DNA of 64,000 nt from Anaeramoeba flamelloides (GCA_027625915.1 JANTQA010000029.1:1488001-1552000); one strand, 5' to 3'. Positions 1 through 10,209 are shown, counted from the first letter of the stretch. The notes: a model not told the origin generated them from the letters alone. Translations and numbers: made by a program.

Positions 1-987
1 AAAGACAAAAAGTTAAAGTCTGGTAAAAACTCTACAGAAAACCAACTTAGCCAAACGCCGACTCAGGTATTTGTGAATTATTTTTCACATTTTTTCAACA
101 AATTCCATTTGATGCAAAACTATCACATTTGTACAACCAAAAGAACCTTTGGTTGGTGTTTCACTACATCTTGTGGCTTAGCATTTTTCCTGTTGTTCAT
201 GCCGTATATTCTGTACATGTTCACTGCCAATACTCTGTCTGCGCCAATCAGCGAAGTGTACACAATGAAACAAAACCTTACCCACACAAGCGGGAATTAC
301 CATTTGGGGTACACGTGCAACCTGGACAAATCGAGCCATGGGGAAATCTCAGTAGTGATCCATCCGACAAGTTGTGAATGTGAAAGTCTGGATCGGTGCG
401 TGTGCGAAAAGCAATGCGAAAAGCAGTTTACTTCAGACGAAACGTACCTGGGCGGTGTGTGTGATCTTGGGAGCGAGAACAATATCACAGTTTCCATTTT
501 TGGGGATGTGAGGAATATCACAAGCGAATTCAATTTCAATGCAAGTGCTCCCTACTATATTATTGTTCCAATTGCATACCTTGTTGTCTTTGTAACTTTC
601 CTTATTTTGTTTTGCACGTCGATCTGCTTTCAAAACAATTGCACCTTCCGCCCGACGATCGATCGGAAGCTGTTATGGAAAACAACAAGGTATGGCACGC
701 TGTGGTTTACCATTTTTTTCCAGGGGCTGTTTTGTGTTTTCCGTGTGCTGCTGAATTGGCTTTTTGCGCCAATGGCACTCGACGTCATTTGCGCTTTCGT
801 TTTTTTTTTGCACCTAATCTTTTTCACCTTTCATGGGATCAAAAACAGACGGTTCTATGAAAAATATCAAAACTTTGAAGATGAGGTTGACGAAGACCAA
901 GAAGAAAGTGATGTGTTTGATGACGACACTGATCATGACCAAGACGGCTCGGATGAAAACGAAGATGATGAATTAGAAGAATTTTAA
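1..987 (+). CDS. Multi-pass membrane protein, 5' end outside window
   Basis: The frame is open from base 1 to the TAA at 985-987, so the N-terminus lies upstream or begins after an intron; a CAG just before base 67 could be an acceptor. The first in-frame ATG is at 112. Counting residues from base 73, a hydrophobic segment lies at about 27-50. It is followed by an extracellular-type region of about 105 residues with seven cysteines clustered at about 82-127 and four N-glycosylation sequons. Further hydrophobic segments lie at about 160-183, 208-232 and 234-256, and the protein ends in a strongly acidic Asp/Glu tail. I do not recognise the family. A surface receptor or channel-accessory protein is possible but not shown. 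GC content is well above the flanking DNA, similar to the histone genes. Two AATAAA signals follow the stop. Confidence 0.75.
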   Translation, partial: KDKKLKSGKNSTENQLSQTPTQVFVNYFSHFFNKFHLMQNYHICTTKRTFGWCFTTSCGLAFFLLFMPYILYMFTANTLSAPISEVYTMKQNLTHTSGNYHLGYTCNLDKSSHGEISVVIHPTSCECESLDRCVCEKQCEKQFTSDETYLGGVCDLGSENNITVSIFGDVRNITSEFNFNASAPYYIIVPIAYLVVFVTFLILFCTSICFQNNCTFRPTIDRKLLWKTTRYGTLWFTIFFQGLFCVFRVLLNWLFAPMALDVICAFVFFLHLIFFTFHGIKNRRFYEKYQNFEDEVDEDQEESDVFDDDTDHDQDGSDENEDDELEEF

Positions 988-2727
988 TTTTCAAATATTC
1001 TTTTGTATTTACCAAAGCAATAAAGATAAATAATAGTTCAATAAACAATGTAAATTTTGTTGTTGTACCCTCAACGTATTGGCTTTGCTTGGTAATAATT
1101 TGATATTTGCATCTAAATTTAGGACTTGAGATCAACCCAAAAGTCAATCATTTAAAAAGAAAATGTTTTAACATATCATACAGCTGTTTGAAAAGGGAAA
1201 ATTATTCAATTTCAAATTTGTTCAAATTTCAAAATTAGTCAAATTCTCATTTTTTTCAAAATAGTCAATTTCATTGAAATATATTGACTGAGGGTCTTTA
1301 AAACCCCCTTTACGGGTAGGTTAAGGTATGTTATGGCGGGTTAGAACATGTTAGAGTAGGTTTTTGGAGGGGTTGTATGGTATGTTAGGTAATTTTGATT
1401 AGGATTTTGAAACAAAAATAATTAAAAGAGACCAATTAGACTTTTGCAACTTGTTTTAAGGGGAAAAAATTTTCCACTTAACTTTGGTGGTTAAAATTGG
1501 ATTTCGAACACATTTTTAAAAATATTATGTATTGATGATTTCAAATTTTTAGATTTTCTACACTTTAAGTAATAAAATACTACCAATCCCAAATAATCTT
1601 TTTGATTTTTCCTCCCATATTTATCAAAAAACATTAAAAACTTTCAGACTAATGATAATAATCAAGAAACTCTTCAAAAATATGAAAAAATTCAATTTGA
1701 CCATTTTTGAAATTTAATAATATACCCTTTGAAAAAAGTGACTTGCTCAAATTTTATTAGTGGGACTTCAAACTGTCTAACTCGCTCTTTTTAAGAAGTT
1801 TGGATAGCACTTGATAGGACTTTTAGTACAAACTCTTTTAAAACAGCTGTAAATTTCTCGTGATTTAATATTAGCCCCTTCAGGTTAGAGTCACTGTCAT
1901 GGATTCCATCCATTTTCAAGCAGGGTGGCTTACTCTCTAAACATGGTATAATGTGGTGTTATTCTTTTGGTTGACAAAAATCCAAATAGCAAAAAAATAA
2001 TTACAATAACCCTTAAATGGTCAGAAATTCAAATAAAAAAAAAAGTTCAAGGGTCTAGTCATTTATCGTGGATTTGATCCAAACTCAAGAAGTGACTTTA
2101 CACCAAAAAAGGGTATTGTGAAATTGCCTTTCTTTTGATTAACAAAATTCAAATAACAAAAAAAAAAAAATTTGACAAGATTTCATTGGCAAAAAATCCA
2201 ATTTAAAAAAAAAAGTTTTAAAGTATTCCCAATTCCAAAAAAATAAATTAGATAAAAAAAAATTACTCCTTTCTTTTTGTAAATTTCCAAAGGGTGAAAT
2301 TTCTTCAATTTAAAACAAAATGTTTTCTAAAAGTTCACAATCAATTTAATTTGATTTAATCTAATTTGTGGTTATTTTGTAACCCTCTAAATTTGACAAA
2401 GTAAGGATTTTGTAACTTTCTTGAGAAAAAAATAACTTATTTGAGAAATGAAAAAAAAGAAAAAAAAAATCTCTTCGAGATCTCAAAAAGCACCTTAGAC
2501 TGACACTTAGAAACTCACATAGTTGTTTTAAAAAATTATAATTCATGACCATTCGAATTGGAAATTGAGTTTCGATCTTTGGTGCTTTTTTCATAAAATG
2601 TACTCTTTTTTTGTTATTAGTTTTTGGAGATCTATCACGCTTTACAGGTTGGTTAGTTTTTGATTGTTATTAGTTCCTCATAAAAATTAAAAAATTTTTT
2701 TTTCCATTTCAAAAAATTATTTTTAAA
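988..2727. other. Gene-free AT-rich DNA
   Basis: No ORF here has recognisable protein character. Long A and T runs dominate, and I see no RNA gene or CRISPR. The stretch at 1300-1380 is GC-richer, with several short GTTAG/GTTAA-type direct repeats, but it resolves into no known feature. Confidence 0.6.
1019..1045 (+). promoter_or_regulatory. Candidate polyadenylation signals
   Basis: AATAAA occurs at 1019-1024 and again at 1040-1045, 32 and 53 bases after the stop of the membrane-protein gene. The position is typical for eukaryotic 3' end processing. In DNA this AT-rich the hexamer also arises by chance, so the call rests mainly on position. Confidence 0.4.
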
Positions 2728-2729
2728 TA

Positions 2730-2926
2730 CAGTCAGTTTCACTTTTAAGGCACAAACTTTCAAGGAAATTTACGGCACAAAAAAATCTCAAATTAAGGCA
2801 CAAAATTTGGAATTTTTTTTTTTACAATTAATTTTTACTAGAATTTGAATTTTGTGCTTTAATTTGAGATTTTTATTGTGCCTTAAATTTCGTTGAAAGT
2901 TTGTGCCTTAAAAGTGAAACTGACTG
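2730..2926. mobile_element. Family M palindromic MITE, copy M1
   Basis: This 197-bp element begins CAGTCAGTTTCAC and ends with its reverse complement. It is flanked by TA on both sides (2728-2729 and 2927-2928), the target duplication of Tc1/mariner-type elements. The two halves are almost perfect inverted repeats built around the motif AAGGCACAAA, so the single strand can fold into one hairpin. There is no coding capacity, so it must have been moved in trans. Near-identical copies lie at 35283-35478 and 36423-36618, and divergent ones at 6293-6581 and 10933-11658. Confidence 0.85.
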
Positions 2927-2928
2927 TA

Positions 2929-4254
2929 TAATCACTCGACCCTTAAATCCAACCTTAATTCCTAAAAATCAAATTTAAAAAAAAAAAGCCGAAAAGGATC
3001 TCAAATTTCAAAAAATTCAAAAAATCAAAAAAAAAAAATGCACAGTGTTCTTATTTTCCAAAAATCCAAATTTAAAAGTAGAATAATTATAATATACATT
3101 CAAATTCAAAAATTCAAATTCTACAGATTATACAAATTACAAAAGATCTCTTTTACAAAAAATAAATAAGAAATAAAATTCAAAGAAATTTAATGAAAAA
3201 ATCCAAATTTTAAAAAAAAAAATTCTACAGATTATACAAAAGATTTCAATAACAAAAATCCAAATAACAAAAAAAAAAAATCCATATAGCCTCAATGAAA
3301 AAATCCAAATTCAAAAAAAAAAAAATTCTACAGATTATACAAATTTAAAATTTCAAATTCAAAAAATCCAAATTAAAAAAAAAACAAGACAATTTGTTTC
3401 TTGATTTATCATTTACAAATTGTTAGATTTCTTCAATTTGGGGTAAATCGTTTTCTTTCGGTGAAAAATTGATTTAATTAAATTCATTCTTTGTTATTAG
3501 CATTTGGCTTGTTTCAGGATTTAGGTACATTTCCCCATTTTTTGAAACTGTAATTGAGAGGATATTACTGAAAAAAAATATTTTAAAAGTGTAATCAGAT
3601 ATCGAAACTTTGAAACCAAAATAAACTCCATTTCGCTCAAAGCGCCCAGCCAATAATGAAAAATTTTCTTTATTCTTAAGAATCAACCAAACTTGGATTT
3701 TTTGGAAAGAGGGAAGGTATTAACTTCAGATTAGAGTAGAATTCATTAAAAGAAAAGCCTGAACAAATCATAAATTTCAAAAAAAAAAAATGTTAAAAAA
3801 TTTTTTGGGCCACTTTGGTTGGAATGTTTCGTCAAAAATTCTTAATTTCTTTGGGAAATTAAAATTATTGTCAATAAGATTTTTTATTGTAAATATATGA
3901 ATTTTAAAGGAAATTACAACGCCTAGATTTAATGTATGTTAATATGGAGTTTCAAACATTTTTTTTTTTTAAATTGAATTTTTTAAAAAAAATAAAAACA
4001 AAAAAAAAATAATAATTTCTAAATTTTCCATGTTACGTTGATAAAAAGAGTTCTCCAATTTGTCTTTTTGTGTCAAGTGTCTCTTATTGGGTTTTGTATT
4101 TTTTATTCTCATGGTGAAAGGGTGTTTATCTACCCAAGGGCAAGAATAAAGTGATAAACAACTACATTTATCAACTTTTGAGAAATGAGTTATTATTTTT
4201 AAAAGATTTCAAAATTTTCAATAAAAAGATCTGATCTTTTTGCTTTTTGTTGGT
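2929..4254. other. Gene-free AT-rich DNA with simple repeats
   Basis: I see no gene. Between about 3000 and 3400 the phrases TTCTACAGATTATACAAA and AAATCCAAAT-type units recur several times as imperfect direct repeats separated by poly-A, suggesting local slippage duplication. Confidence 0.5.
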
Positions 4255-6170
4255 TTTTTACATCAAATTCCAAAAAGAAAATTTTGCTAAATATTTTATT
4301 TTGAAGGGAAATTGCTATTATTAATTTCTGATAATTTGTATACATAGATAACATTGAAATTGCAATCTGATTTTAGAAATACAATAAAAATAAACCAAAT
4401 ATTGGATCCTTGAAGATCTTGAAGATAAATAATCATTTATTTTATTCGCAAATATTTATTAAATCGTGTGAGATTTAAAAGAAGCTATCAAATAGTCCCG
4501 AAAATACCCAAAAATCGAAAATACTCGAAATTTTTTTAACTAAGAAAAAACACTTTTTAAGAACTTCTAATAAAAAGGGGTATCTATATACTCATATTAA
4601 AGGTATTTTTTGAATTTTATTGTTGAATATTTTTTTTGTTGACTGAAAATATCAAAATTCAAAAAAAATTAAATTTTTCGGGATGGTATACAGCCCATTT
4701 TGTGTGAAAGGGTTTGATATCTTAGATGAATGTAACATTTCTGATCATTTCGGGATGGTATTGACTAAATGGGAGAAAATGTGCTTCTAAAGAAAATTTC
4801 TAATTGTGTAGCATTACCCTGAATTTTGTAATCTCAAATACGATCTAAAAATAACTGAGTAATATCTAATAGTATAATACATACACATACCCTAAACAAG
4901 GTGACCCAGGCCAAACTTTATTTAACTCATCATTCCATTAAAGGGCCTTACTTAACAAAAACATACAAATTCACAGCATACCAAACCTAAAAAAAAACAC
5001 ATATCAATACCTTGGCATAAATATAAACTTACCCTAAGTACCAACAATTATTAAAATATCCTCAAAAGGGTACCAAAAGACTCTTTAGAGGTGGTCTAAA
5101 GTAGAAAATTCAAAAAAATATATTTTGTCTGAAACTAAAATTGTTTTTTTACCCTTAAAATGGGTGTATTGGTACCTGGGTTTTCTCCTGGGTTGTTCAT
5201 AACGTGTTTTTTGGTGGTTAAAAAATTTTCTGGTATTTTCGATTTTCTGTTATTTTCAGGAATATTTCAAACACCCATTTAAAAGATTGGGTGTTATTTT
5301 TTTTTCTAATATCAATGTGTTAAACAAAGAAATATTGGTATAAACATAGTTATTATAGAATAGTTATTATTATTTTTTTGAAATTATTAATTTAAATTTG
5401 TTTCCTTTGTTTGAAAATCTTTAATAAATTGAGAAATAATAATAAAAGTTATGGGTTTTTTTAATTTTTGGGTTATTGTTAACTTATTGGGTTAATTAAG
5501 ATCGGGGTATTAATTATTGATTATAATTAATTAAATTAAAATGTAATTTTTTAGGATTATAAATTGAATTTCTCAGGTTTTAAAAATGTATTTTGGGAGA
5601 ATTGTAATATGATTGTTTGTTTTTTTTTTTTTTATATTTTGATTTTTCATCAAAAAAAAAAAAAAAAATTGATTCCAGACTTCTGATTTGAATAAATAAA
5701 TTATATTTTTTTTTCAATTTTAAACCAAGTATTGTAATTTTTTTTTAGAATTGGGTTGATTTTTATTAAACTGGGCTATTTTAGAACTTTGTAGTTTTAT
5801 TAAGAATTGTATTTTGGTACAAATTCCTTTCCAGACAACAAGATTTCAATCGTTTTTCAATGTACATAATCTTTTTTAAATTATGGAAATATGGTGATTT
5901 TGAATTTTTCAAAAATGGGAAAAAAGGATCGATTTTACTTTTAAAAACCAACCTTTATTTCAAAAAAATACCTTTTAAAAGTAAGTTTGGTCTTTTTAGT
6001 AATCATATTTTTCACTTTATTTTTCAATTCCAAGATGTGTTAAAATTTTTATGAATTTACTATTAAATTTACTTGAAAATTTTTTTTAGTCACAGAACCC
6101 CTTAATGGTGATACTTTTCTGGTATGTACCATCAGTATTCAAAAAACAAGTCAGTGTGTTTGGTGTTTTA
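4255..6170 (+). repeat. Dispersed repeat family C, copy C1, interrupted by B1
   Basis: The sequence aligns by eye with 59560-61400 in the same order and orientation. Shared blocks include TCCTTGAAG...AATCATTTATTTTATTC (4400-4450 against 59720-59760), TTTGTTTGAAAATCTTTAA (about 5410 against 59910) and ATACCTTTTAAAAGTAAGTTTGGT (about 5970 against 61240). A third, inverted copy occupies about 34930-35730. The mobile element B1 splits this copy at 4482-5276. I see no coding region or clear termini, so the class is unknown. Confidence 0.7.
4482..5276. mobile_element. Family B Mutator-like non-autonomous element B1
   Basis: Inverted terminal repeats of roughly 110-130 bp cover 4482-4600 and 5145-5276. 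They share blocks such as CGAAAATAC and AACACTTTTTAAGAACTTCT-type sequence. The element is bounded by the direct repeat ATTTAAAAG at 4473-4481 and 5277-5285. A 9-bp target duplication with long TIRs is the signature of Mutator-like elements. The interior is about 550 bp without coding potential, so this is a non-autonomous copy. It is inserted inside repeat C1. Its TIRs match those of the larger element B2 at 32172-36390. Confidence 0.8.
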
Positions 6171-6281
6171 AAAGGACACAAATTCCATTGGTAAAACATT
6201 GGAGATATTTGTTATTTGAACTATAAAAAAGTATTATCTCTTTTCCCTTGGCATTTCTACCACAAATCACTTCCTTTCTTT

Positions 6282-7115
6282 TTTAAGGACTACAGTATTG
6301 TGCCATTTTAAGGCACAGGAAAAATCAACATATAAGGCACAAAATTTTGATTTAAGGCACTTTCCCAATTTCAAGATATAATTTCACTGAATAATTACAG
6401 AGTTATTTTGAGTGTTTTCTTCAATATATATATATATATAGAATTTTACATTATGAGTAATCTTGGAAATTTACACAGAAAAATTGTGACTTATTTTGGC
6501 CACTTTGATTTTGTGCCTTAATGGGATTTTTTTGTGCCTTATTTCTTGATTTTTTCTATGCCTTAAAAGGGTACAGGACTGTATTCGAATTCTATGTTCT
6601 GAAGGGTTGAAATACCATACAGTTGATAGAAAAAATGGTTAAAAGGTTATAGGCCTTGCTGAAAGTCAAAATATTGCAATTTTTGGGATTTTTTAACAAT
6701 TTGAATGAAAATTAAAAACACATTTAAAGATGCAAAAACTTTTCAAAATTGCAAACAAAACAAGGCAAATTTTGATTACAAATTTTTAACCAATTACTCC
6801 TATGACTTTCAACTTCGTATTAAAGTATTTCAAGAGTTTATTGGGGTGATATCAATATACTTTAATATAAAGTCGAAAGTAAGAGAAGTAAGAACTAAAA
6901 AATTTGTAATCAAAATTTGCAATGATTTTTTAGGGAATTCAGCTAAATTTATGGATCAATAAATGTTTTTTTAATTTTCATTCAAATCGTTAAAAATCCC
7001 AAAAATTGCAATATTTTTACTTTCAGCAAATCCTATAACTTTTTAACTATTTTTTCTATCTACTGCATGGTATTTCAACCCTCACAGAGCTTAAAATTCA
7101 AATAAAGTCCTTAAA
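6282..7115. mobile_element. Long palindromic (foldback-type) element P with M4 inside
   Basis: The left arm (about 6584-6840) and right arm (about 6848-7108) are near-perfect inverted copies meeting at about 6845. Matching blocks include GGTTGAAATACCAT, ATTGCAATTTTTGGGATTTT and GCAAATTTTGATTACAAATT. The extreme left tip, TTAAGGAC at about 6283-6290, is separated from the rest by MITE M4, which is inserted in the arm. The right tip carries the reverse complement GTCCTTAA at about 7107-7114. An 85-codon open frame at 6705-6962 lies across the palindrome centre and is a by-product of it. Confidence 0.75.
6293..6581. mobile_element. Family M MITE, divergent copy M4
   Basis: TA-CAGTATTGTGCC at the left and GGACTG-TA at the right bound a palindrome carrying the family M words AAGGCACA and TGTGCCTTA. 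It is longer (289 bp) and more diverged than M1-M3, and includes a short TA microsatellite near 6424-6440. It lies within the left arm of palindrome P. Removing it and one TA restores continuity with the reverse complement of the right arm. Confidence 0.75.
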
Positions 7116-7194
7116 TACACTCGAATGTTACTAAATGCACCTAATATGCTACCAAATTTCTTAATACTTGAGAGCATATCAGAAAATTATAACC

Positions 7195-7375
7195 ATTATC
7201 GTTATTAGAATAATAAATGGGAATAATTATCACTTTCATTTTCAATTTATCTTTTCAAATAGAGATCGAAACCACAAGTAACAACTTACTTCTTTCTAAA
7301 CGCCATTTGGCAAATATGAGCAATAAGGAAAAGATAGTGATTATTCTTTCCCATTTATAATTCAAATACCAGTAA
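7195..7375. repeat. Short inverted repeat related to element Q
   Basis: AATAAATGGGAATAATTATC near 7208 is mirrored by the reverse complement around 7340-7362 (TTATTCTTTCCCATTTAT). Similar inner-arm words flank the loop of palindrome Q at 56213-56870. It is probably a short relative of the same family. I see no coding capacity. Confidence 0.5.
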
Positions 7376-7773
7376 AGAAAAAACACAATTTTATCAAAAA
7401 AACATGAAAAATTCAGAAATCATTTTTGCACAAGTTTGTAGCTCAATGAAGTTAAAATTTATTCTGTTCTAATATTTAAGCACAAGTATTGTTCCTTAAA
7501 TTTCAAGCAAAAACCTTAAAAGTCACTATTATTTTGAGCTTGTTCACTCTAATATTCACTTTATTCATTCAAAGAAAATATGGAAATGTAAAAGACAATC
7601 AAACTAAAAAAAACAAAAGAAACGAAAGGGATCAAAATTGGATTAAGATTTTTTATGATAAAGAAAAACCAAAGTGTAATTAAACGTTACGAAGACATTT
7701 AATTCCAAAGGCAGATAATGTGATCAAAGAAATGGTCTTCAAATATTTTTTCTTGGAACAGAAAGAAAATAAT

Positions 7774-8079
7774 TTAAACACCATAACCATATACAGTTCT
7801 TCTTTGTCTTTTAAGTGCATAAACAACATCCAAAACTGTGACTGTTTTTCTTCTTGCGTGTTCTGTATAGGTGACTGCATCTCGGACAACGTTTTCAAGG
7901 AATGCCCTTAGAACGTTTCTGACTTCGTCATAGATTGTTGCTGAGATTCTTTTGACACCTCCTCTTCTGGCCAATCTTCGGATAGCTGGTCGACTGATCC
8001 CTTTAACAGACTCAAGGATTGCTTTTCTTCTTTTGGCTCCTCCTTTTCCCATTCCTTTTCCTTTTCCTTTTCCGGACAT
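7774..8079 (-). CDS. Histone H4 (variant tail)
   Basis: This is a single-exon gene for a 101-residue core histone; H4 is normally 103 with Met. It would pair with H3 in the tetramer at the centre of the nucleosome. The fold is clear from [16 protein letters not shown] (about 30-45), [16 protein letters not shown] (about 60-75) and [15 protein letters not shown] (about 78-92). The tail begins [15 protein letters not shown], so the acetylatable lysines are kept. In the basic patch the usual KRHRK reads KRRK: one residue, equivalent to His18, is absent, and the following segment ([10 protein letters not shown]) differs from the usual VLRDNIQGIT. The C-terminus is YGYGV rather than YGFGG. The gene lies on the same strand as H3, 1.6 kb downstream of it, not divergent from it. 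I recognise no histone 3' stem-loop. Confidence 0.95.
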   Translation of the reverse strand: MSGKGKGKGMGKGGAKRRKAILESVKGISRPAIRRLARRGGVKRISATIYDEVRNVLRAFLENVVRDAVTYTEHARRKTVTVLDVVYALKRQRRTVYGYGV

Positions 8080-9663
8080 GTTAATAAATTGTTTATAAAA
8101 TTAAAATTATAAAATAATAAAAAAATGTGAGAGGTTTTTTTGTAAAAAAAACTCGAGAATAAAATTAACCTTTTAAAATGCTGTTTTGTCATATCTTCTG
8201 AATCGATTTTTAAAATCATACAAAATTAACCCAATATTTTTTCGAATTAAACAAACAATAAATATTTAACACAGTTCAGATGAAAAAAAACAAGTTTTTG
8301 GGGTTAGGATGGTGATTTGTAGAAACTTTTAATTTCACGAAGAATTGAATAAATTTTGACAAACCCAACACCTCAAATGTTATGTAATTTCTTGAACTTT
8401 ATGGAGAAGAAGATTAGCACTGTTTACTTTAAAAATAAAGAGTATTTTATCCTTTAAAAGCAATATCAGTTCAACAAGGAAAAATAAGAAAAAAATTCTT
8501 ATTAGACAAAATGAAGAAGGTTAACTGTCTCTCAAAATCACAACGGGCAAAATTACTCTGAGTTGGTAAATTAATAATTGACAAATCAAAAGACACAGCC
8601 TCAAAATAGTACATTATTTTCGAAATAAAACCATAACAAAAACTGTAAATTTCTAAAAGATCATTTTTGGGAATTCTTCAAAACTGGACGTAAGAATTCA
8701 GAAATTCGTTAAACACATTTTCTGAAGAAAACTTCTCAGTTGTCTGAATTTTGGAAAAAAAGCTGTTAAAATAAAAGTGAAAAATGTAACCATTTTTTAA
8801 AGAAAAATAATTTAAAAATCGAGTTTTTTCTTTGTCTGAACACCTTTTTCCGAGTATTCGTCCAGAATCCAATAACCTGTCTAATATACAAACAATTTTT
8901 TTTATAACTACTAATTCAAAGTAGAGAGTTTTTCCAATTAAGAAGATATTATTTTAGTAGCCAAAAACCTACTCGAAATTTTTCGTTTTGTCTTAAAAAA
9001 CCAGTATTTTGTTAGAATTTACCCAAAGAATTGATTAATGGGATTTTTACAAATACTTTTAGAAAAACATTAAAAATTTTTACAAAACTAATGTTTGTTG
9101 TGAATTTAAAAAAAAAAAAAAAAAAAATTCTGTTTGTTAATTTTTTTTTTTTTGAGATTTGGATTTTTATTTTGTTTTGTTGACAAAACTTTGAAGAATA
9201 AAAGTGTTCTTAATCAATGAGTTATCCATATTTTTAACGATTTTGGGATTTTTGTTTGGGCTTTGTCTGATCAAGATAAAATTTGGAAAAATTAGTTGTC
9301 AAAAACATAAAAAAAAACATATTGCTTTTTAAAATCTATTTAAAAAATGAGGAATTTCTAATAAACAAGTTTTTGATCAAAACAGAAGCAAAACACTTTA
9401 AATATGGATTTCTCTCAATCACTCTTTTTATTTGGTAAAAAATAAAAATAATTAAAAAAAAAAAAATCAACTGAAAGCGAAACGAAGATCTGGGAAAAAT
9501 AAAAAATAGTTAAGTTCAATTTATTATTTTGAATACTTTGAGGGGGGGTGTTAAACTCAATTAGGTAGGAAAGAAAAAAATAAAAGAAAATAAAAAAAAT
9601 TAAAAAAGAAAGGTAAGCATAACAACAAGAGATTTTTAAAATTGAAATAAGAGGAATTTTCAT
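8080..9663. other. Intergenic DNA between H4 and H3
   Basis: AT-rich spacer containing the promoter region of H4 (immediately above 8079) and the 3' end of H3. I see no gene, transposon end or long repeat. The open frames here are A/T-run artefacts. Confidence 0.6.
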
Positions 9664-10209
9664 TTAGAGTTTGTCTCCTCTAATTTTAACAGCTAAGGAA
9701 AGATCTCTGTCCATGATGGTGACTCTTTTAGCGTGGATTGCACAGAGATTTGTGTCTTCAAGAACACCAACAACATAAGCTTCTGTGGCTTCTTGTAAGG
9801 CTGCGATGGCTGCGCTTTGGAAACGGAGATCGCCTTTGTATTCTTGAGCGATATCTCTGACGAGTCTTTGGAATGGGAGCTTTCTTAAAAGCAATTCGGT
9901 GGATTTTTGGTATTTTTTGATTTCTCTCAAGGCAACGGTACCTGGTCTGTATCTTCTTGGTCTTTTGGTTCCCTTTTCACCTTTGGCGCCTTTGGTTCCT
10001 TTGGTCCCCTTGGTCCCCTTTGTACCCTTGGTTCCTTTGGTTCCCTTTCTTCCCTTTTGCCCCTTTTGCCCCTTTCTTCCTTTTTGTCCCTTTCTTCCTT
10101 TTTGTCCCTTTTGTCCTTTTTTTGGACCTTTTCCGCCAGTCGATTTTCTTCCTTTTTGTCCCTTTTGTCCTTTGGTTCCTTTTTGTCCTGCGTGTTTTGT
10201 TCGAGCCAT
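9664..10209 (-). CDS. Histone H3 with a collagen-like Gly-X-Lys tail
   Basis: This is a single-exon gene for a 181-residue histone H3; the family norm is about 136. The core from [12 protein letters not shown] (about residue 86) onward is ordinary: [47 protein letters not shown]. The N-terminus keeps ARTK (the K4 context) and, at 21-27, RKSTGGK (equivalent to K9-S10-K14). The rest of the tail is a repeat with glycine at every third position, mostly G-Q-K, G-R-K or G-T-K. It is unbroken from about residue 32 to 80, with some 26 lysines in the first 82 residues. The K27 (ARKS) and K36 contexts are missing. The repeat is encoded by imperfect 9-bp units and lies in frame with the core. It is probably a genuine nucleosomal H3 or an H3 variant. 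Confidence 0.93.
   Translation of the reverse strand: MARTKHAGQKGTKGQKGQKGRKSTGGKGPKKGQKGQKGRKGQKGRKGQKGQKGRKGTKGTKGTKGTKGTKGTKGAKGEKGTKRPRRYRPGTVALREIKKYQKSTELLLRKLPFQRLVRDIAQEYKGDLRFQSAAIAALQEATEAYVVGVLEDTNLCAIHAKRVTIMDRDLSLAVKIRGDKL
9966..10190 (-). repeat. 9-bp coding minisatellite in the H3 tail
   Basis: On the plus strand, units of the type CCTTTGGTC or CCCTTTTTG repeat in register with the codons, each giving Gly-X-Lys. Third-position and X-residue variants (Thr, Gln, Arg, Ala, Glu) show expansion with subsequent divergence rather than a pure recent array. The array produces long spurious open frames on the opposite strand rich in Pro/Phe or Ser/Leu. Confidence 0.85.

Noticed and set aside
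1-987. Left-edge membrane protein as a viral envelope or transferred gene
   Set aside because: Cys-rich ectodomain and GC contrast alone do not show this. Histone genes in the window have similar GC, and there are no accompanying viral-type genes or terminal repeats.
6705-6962. 85-codon frame in palindrome P
   Set aside because: It spans the centre of an inverted repeat, so its two halves are forced by symmetry. No domain and no homologous frame in related elements.
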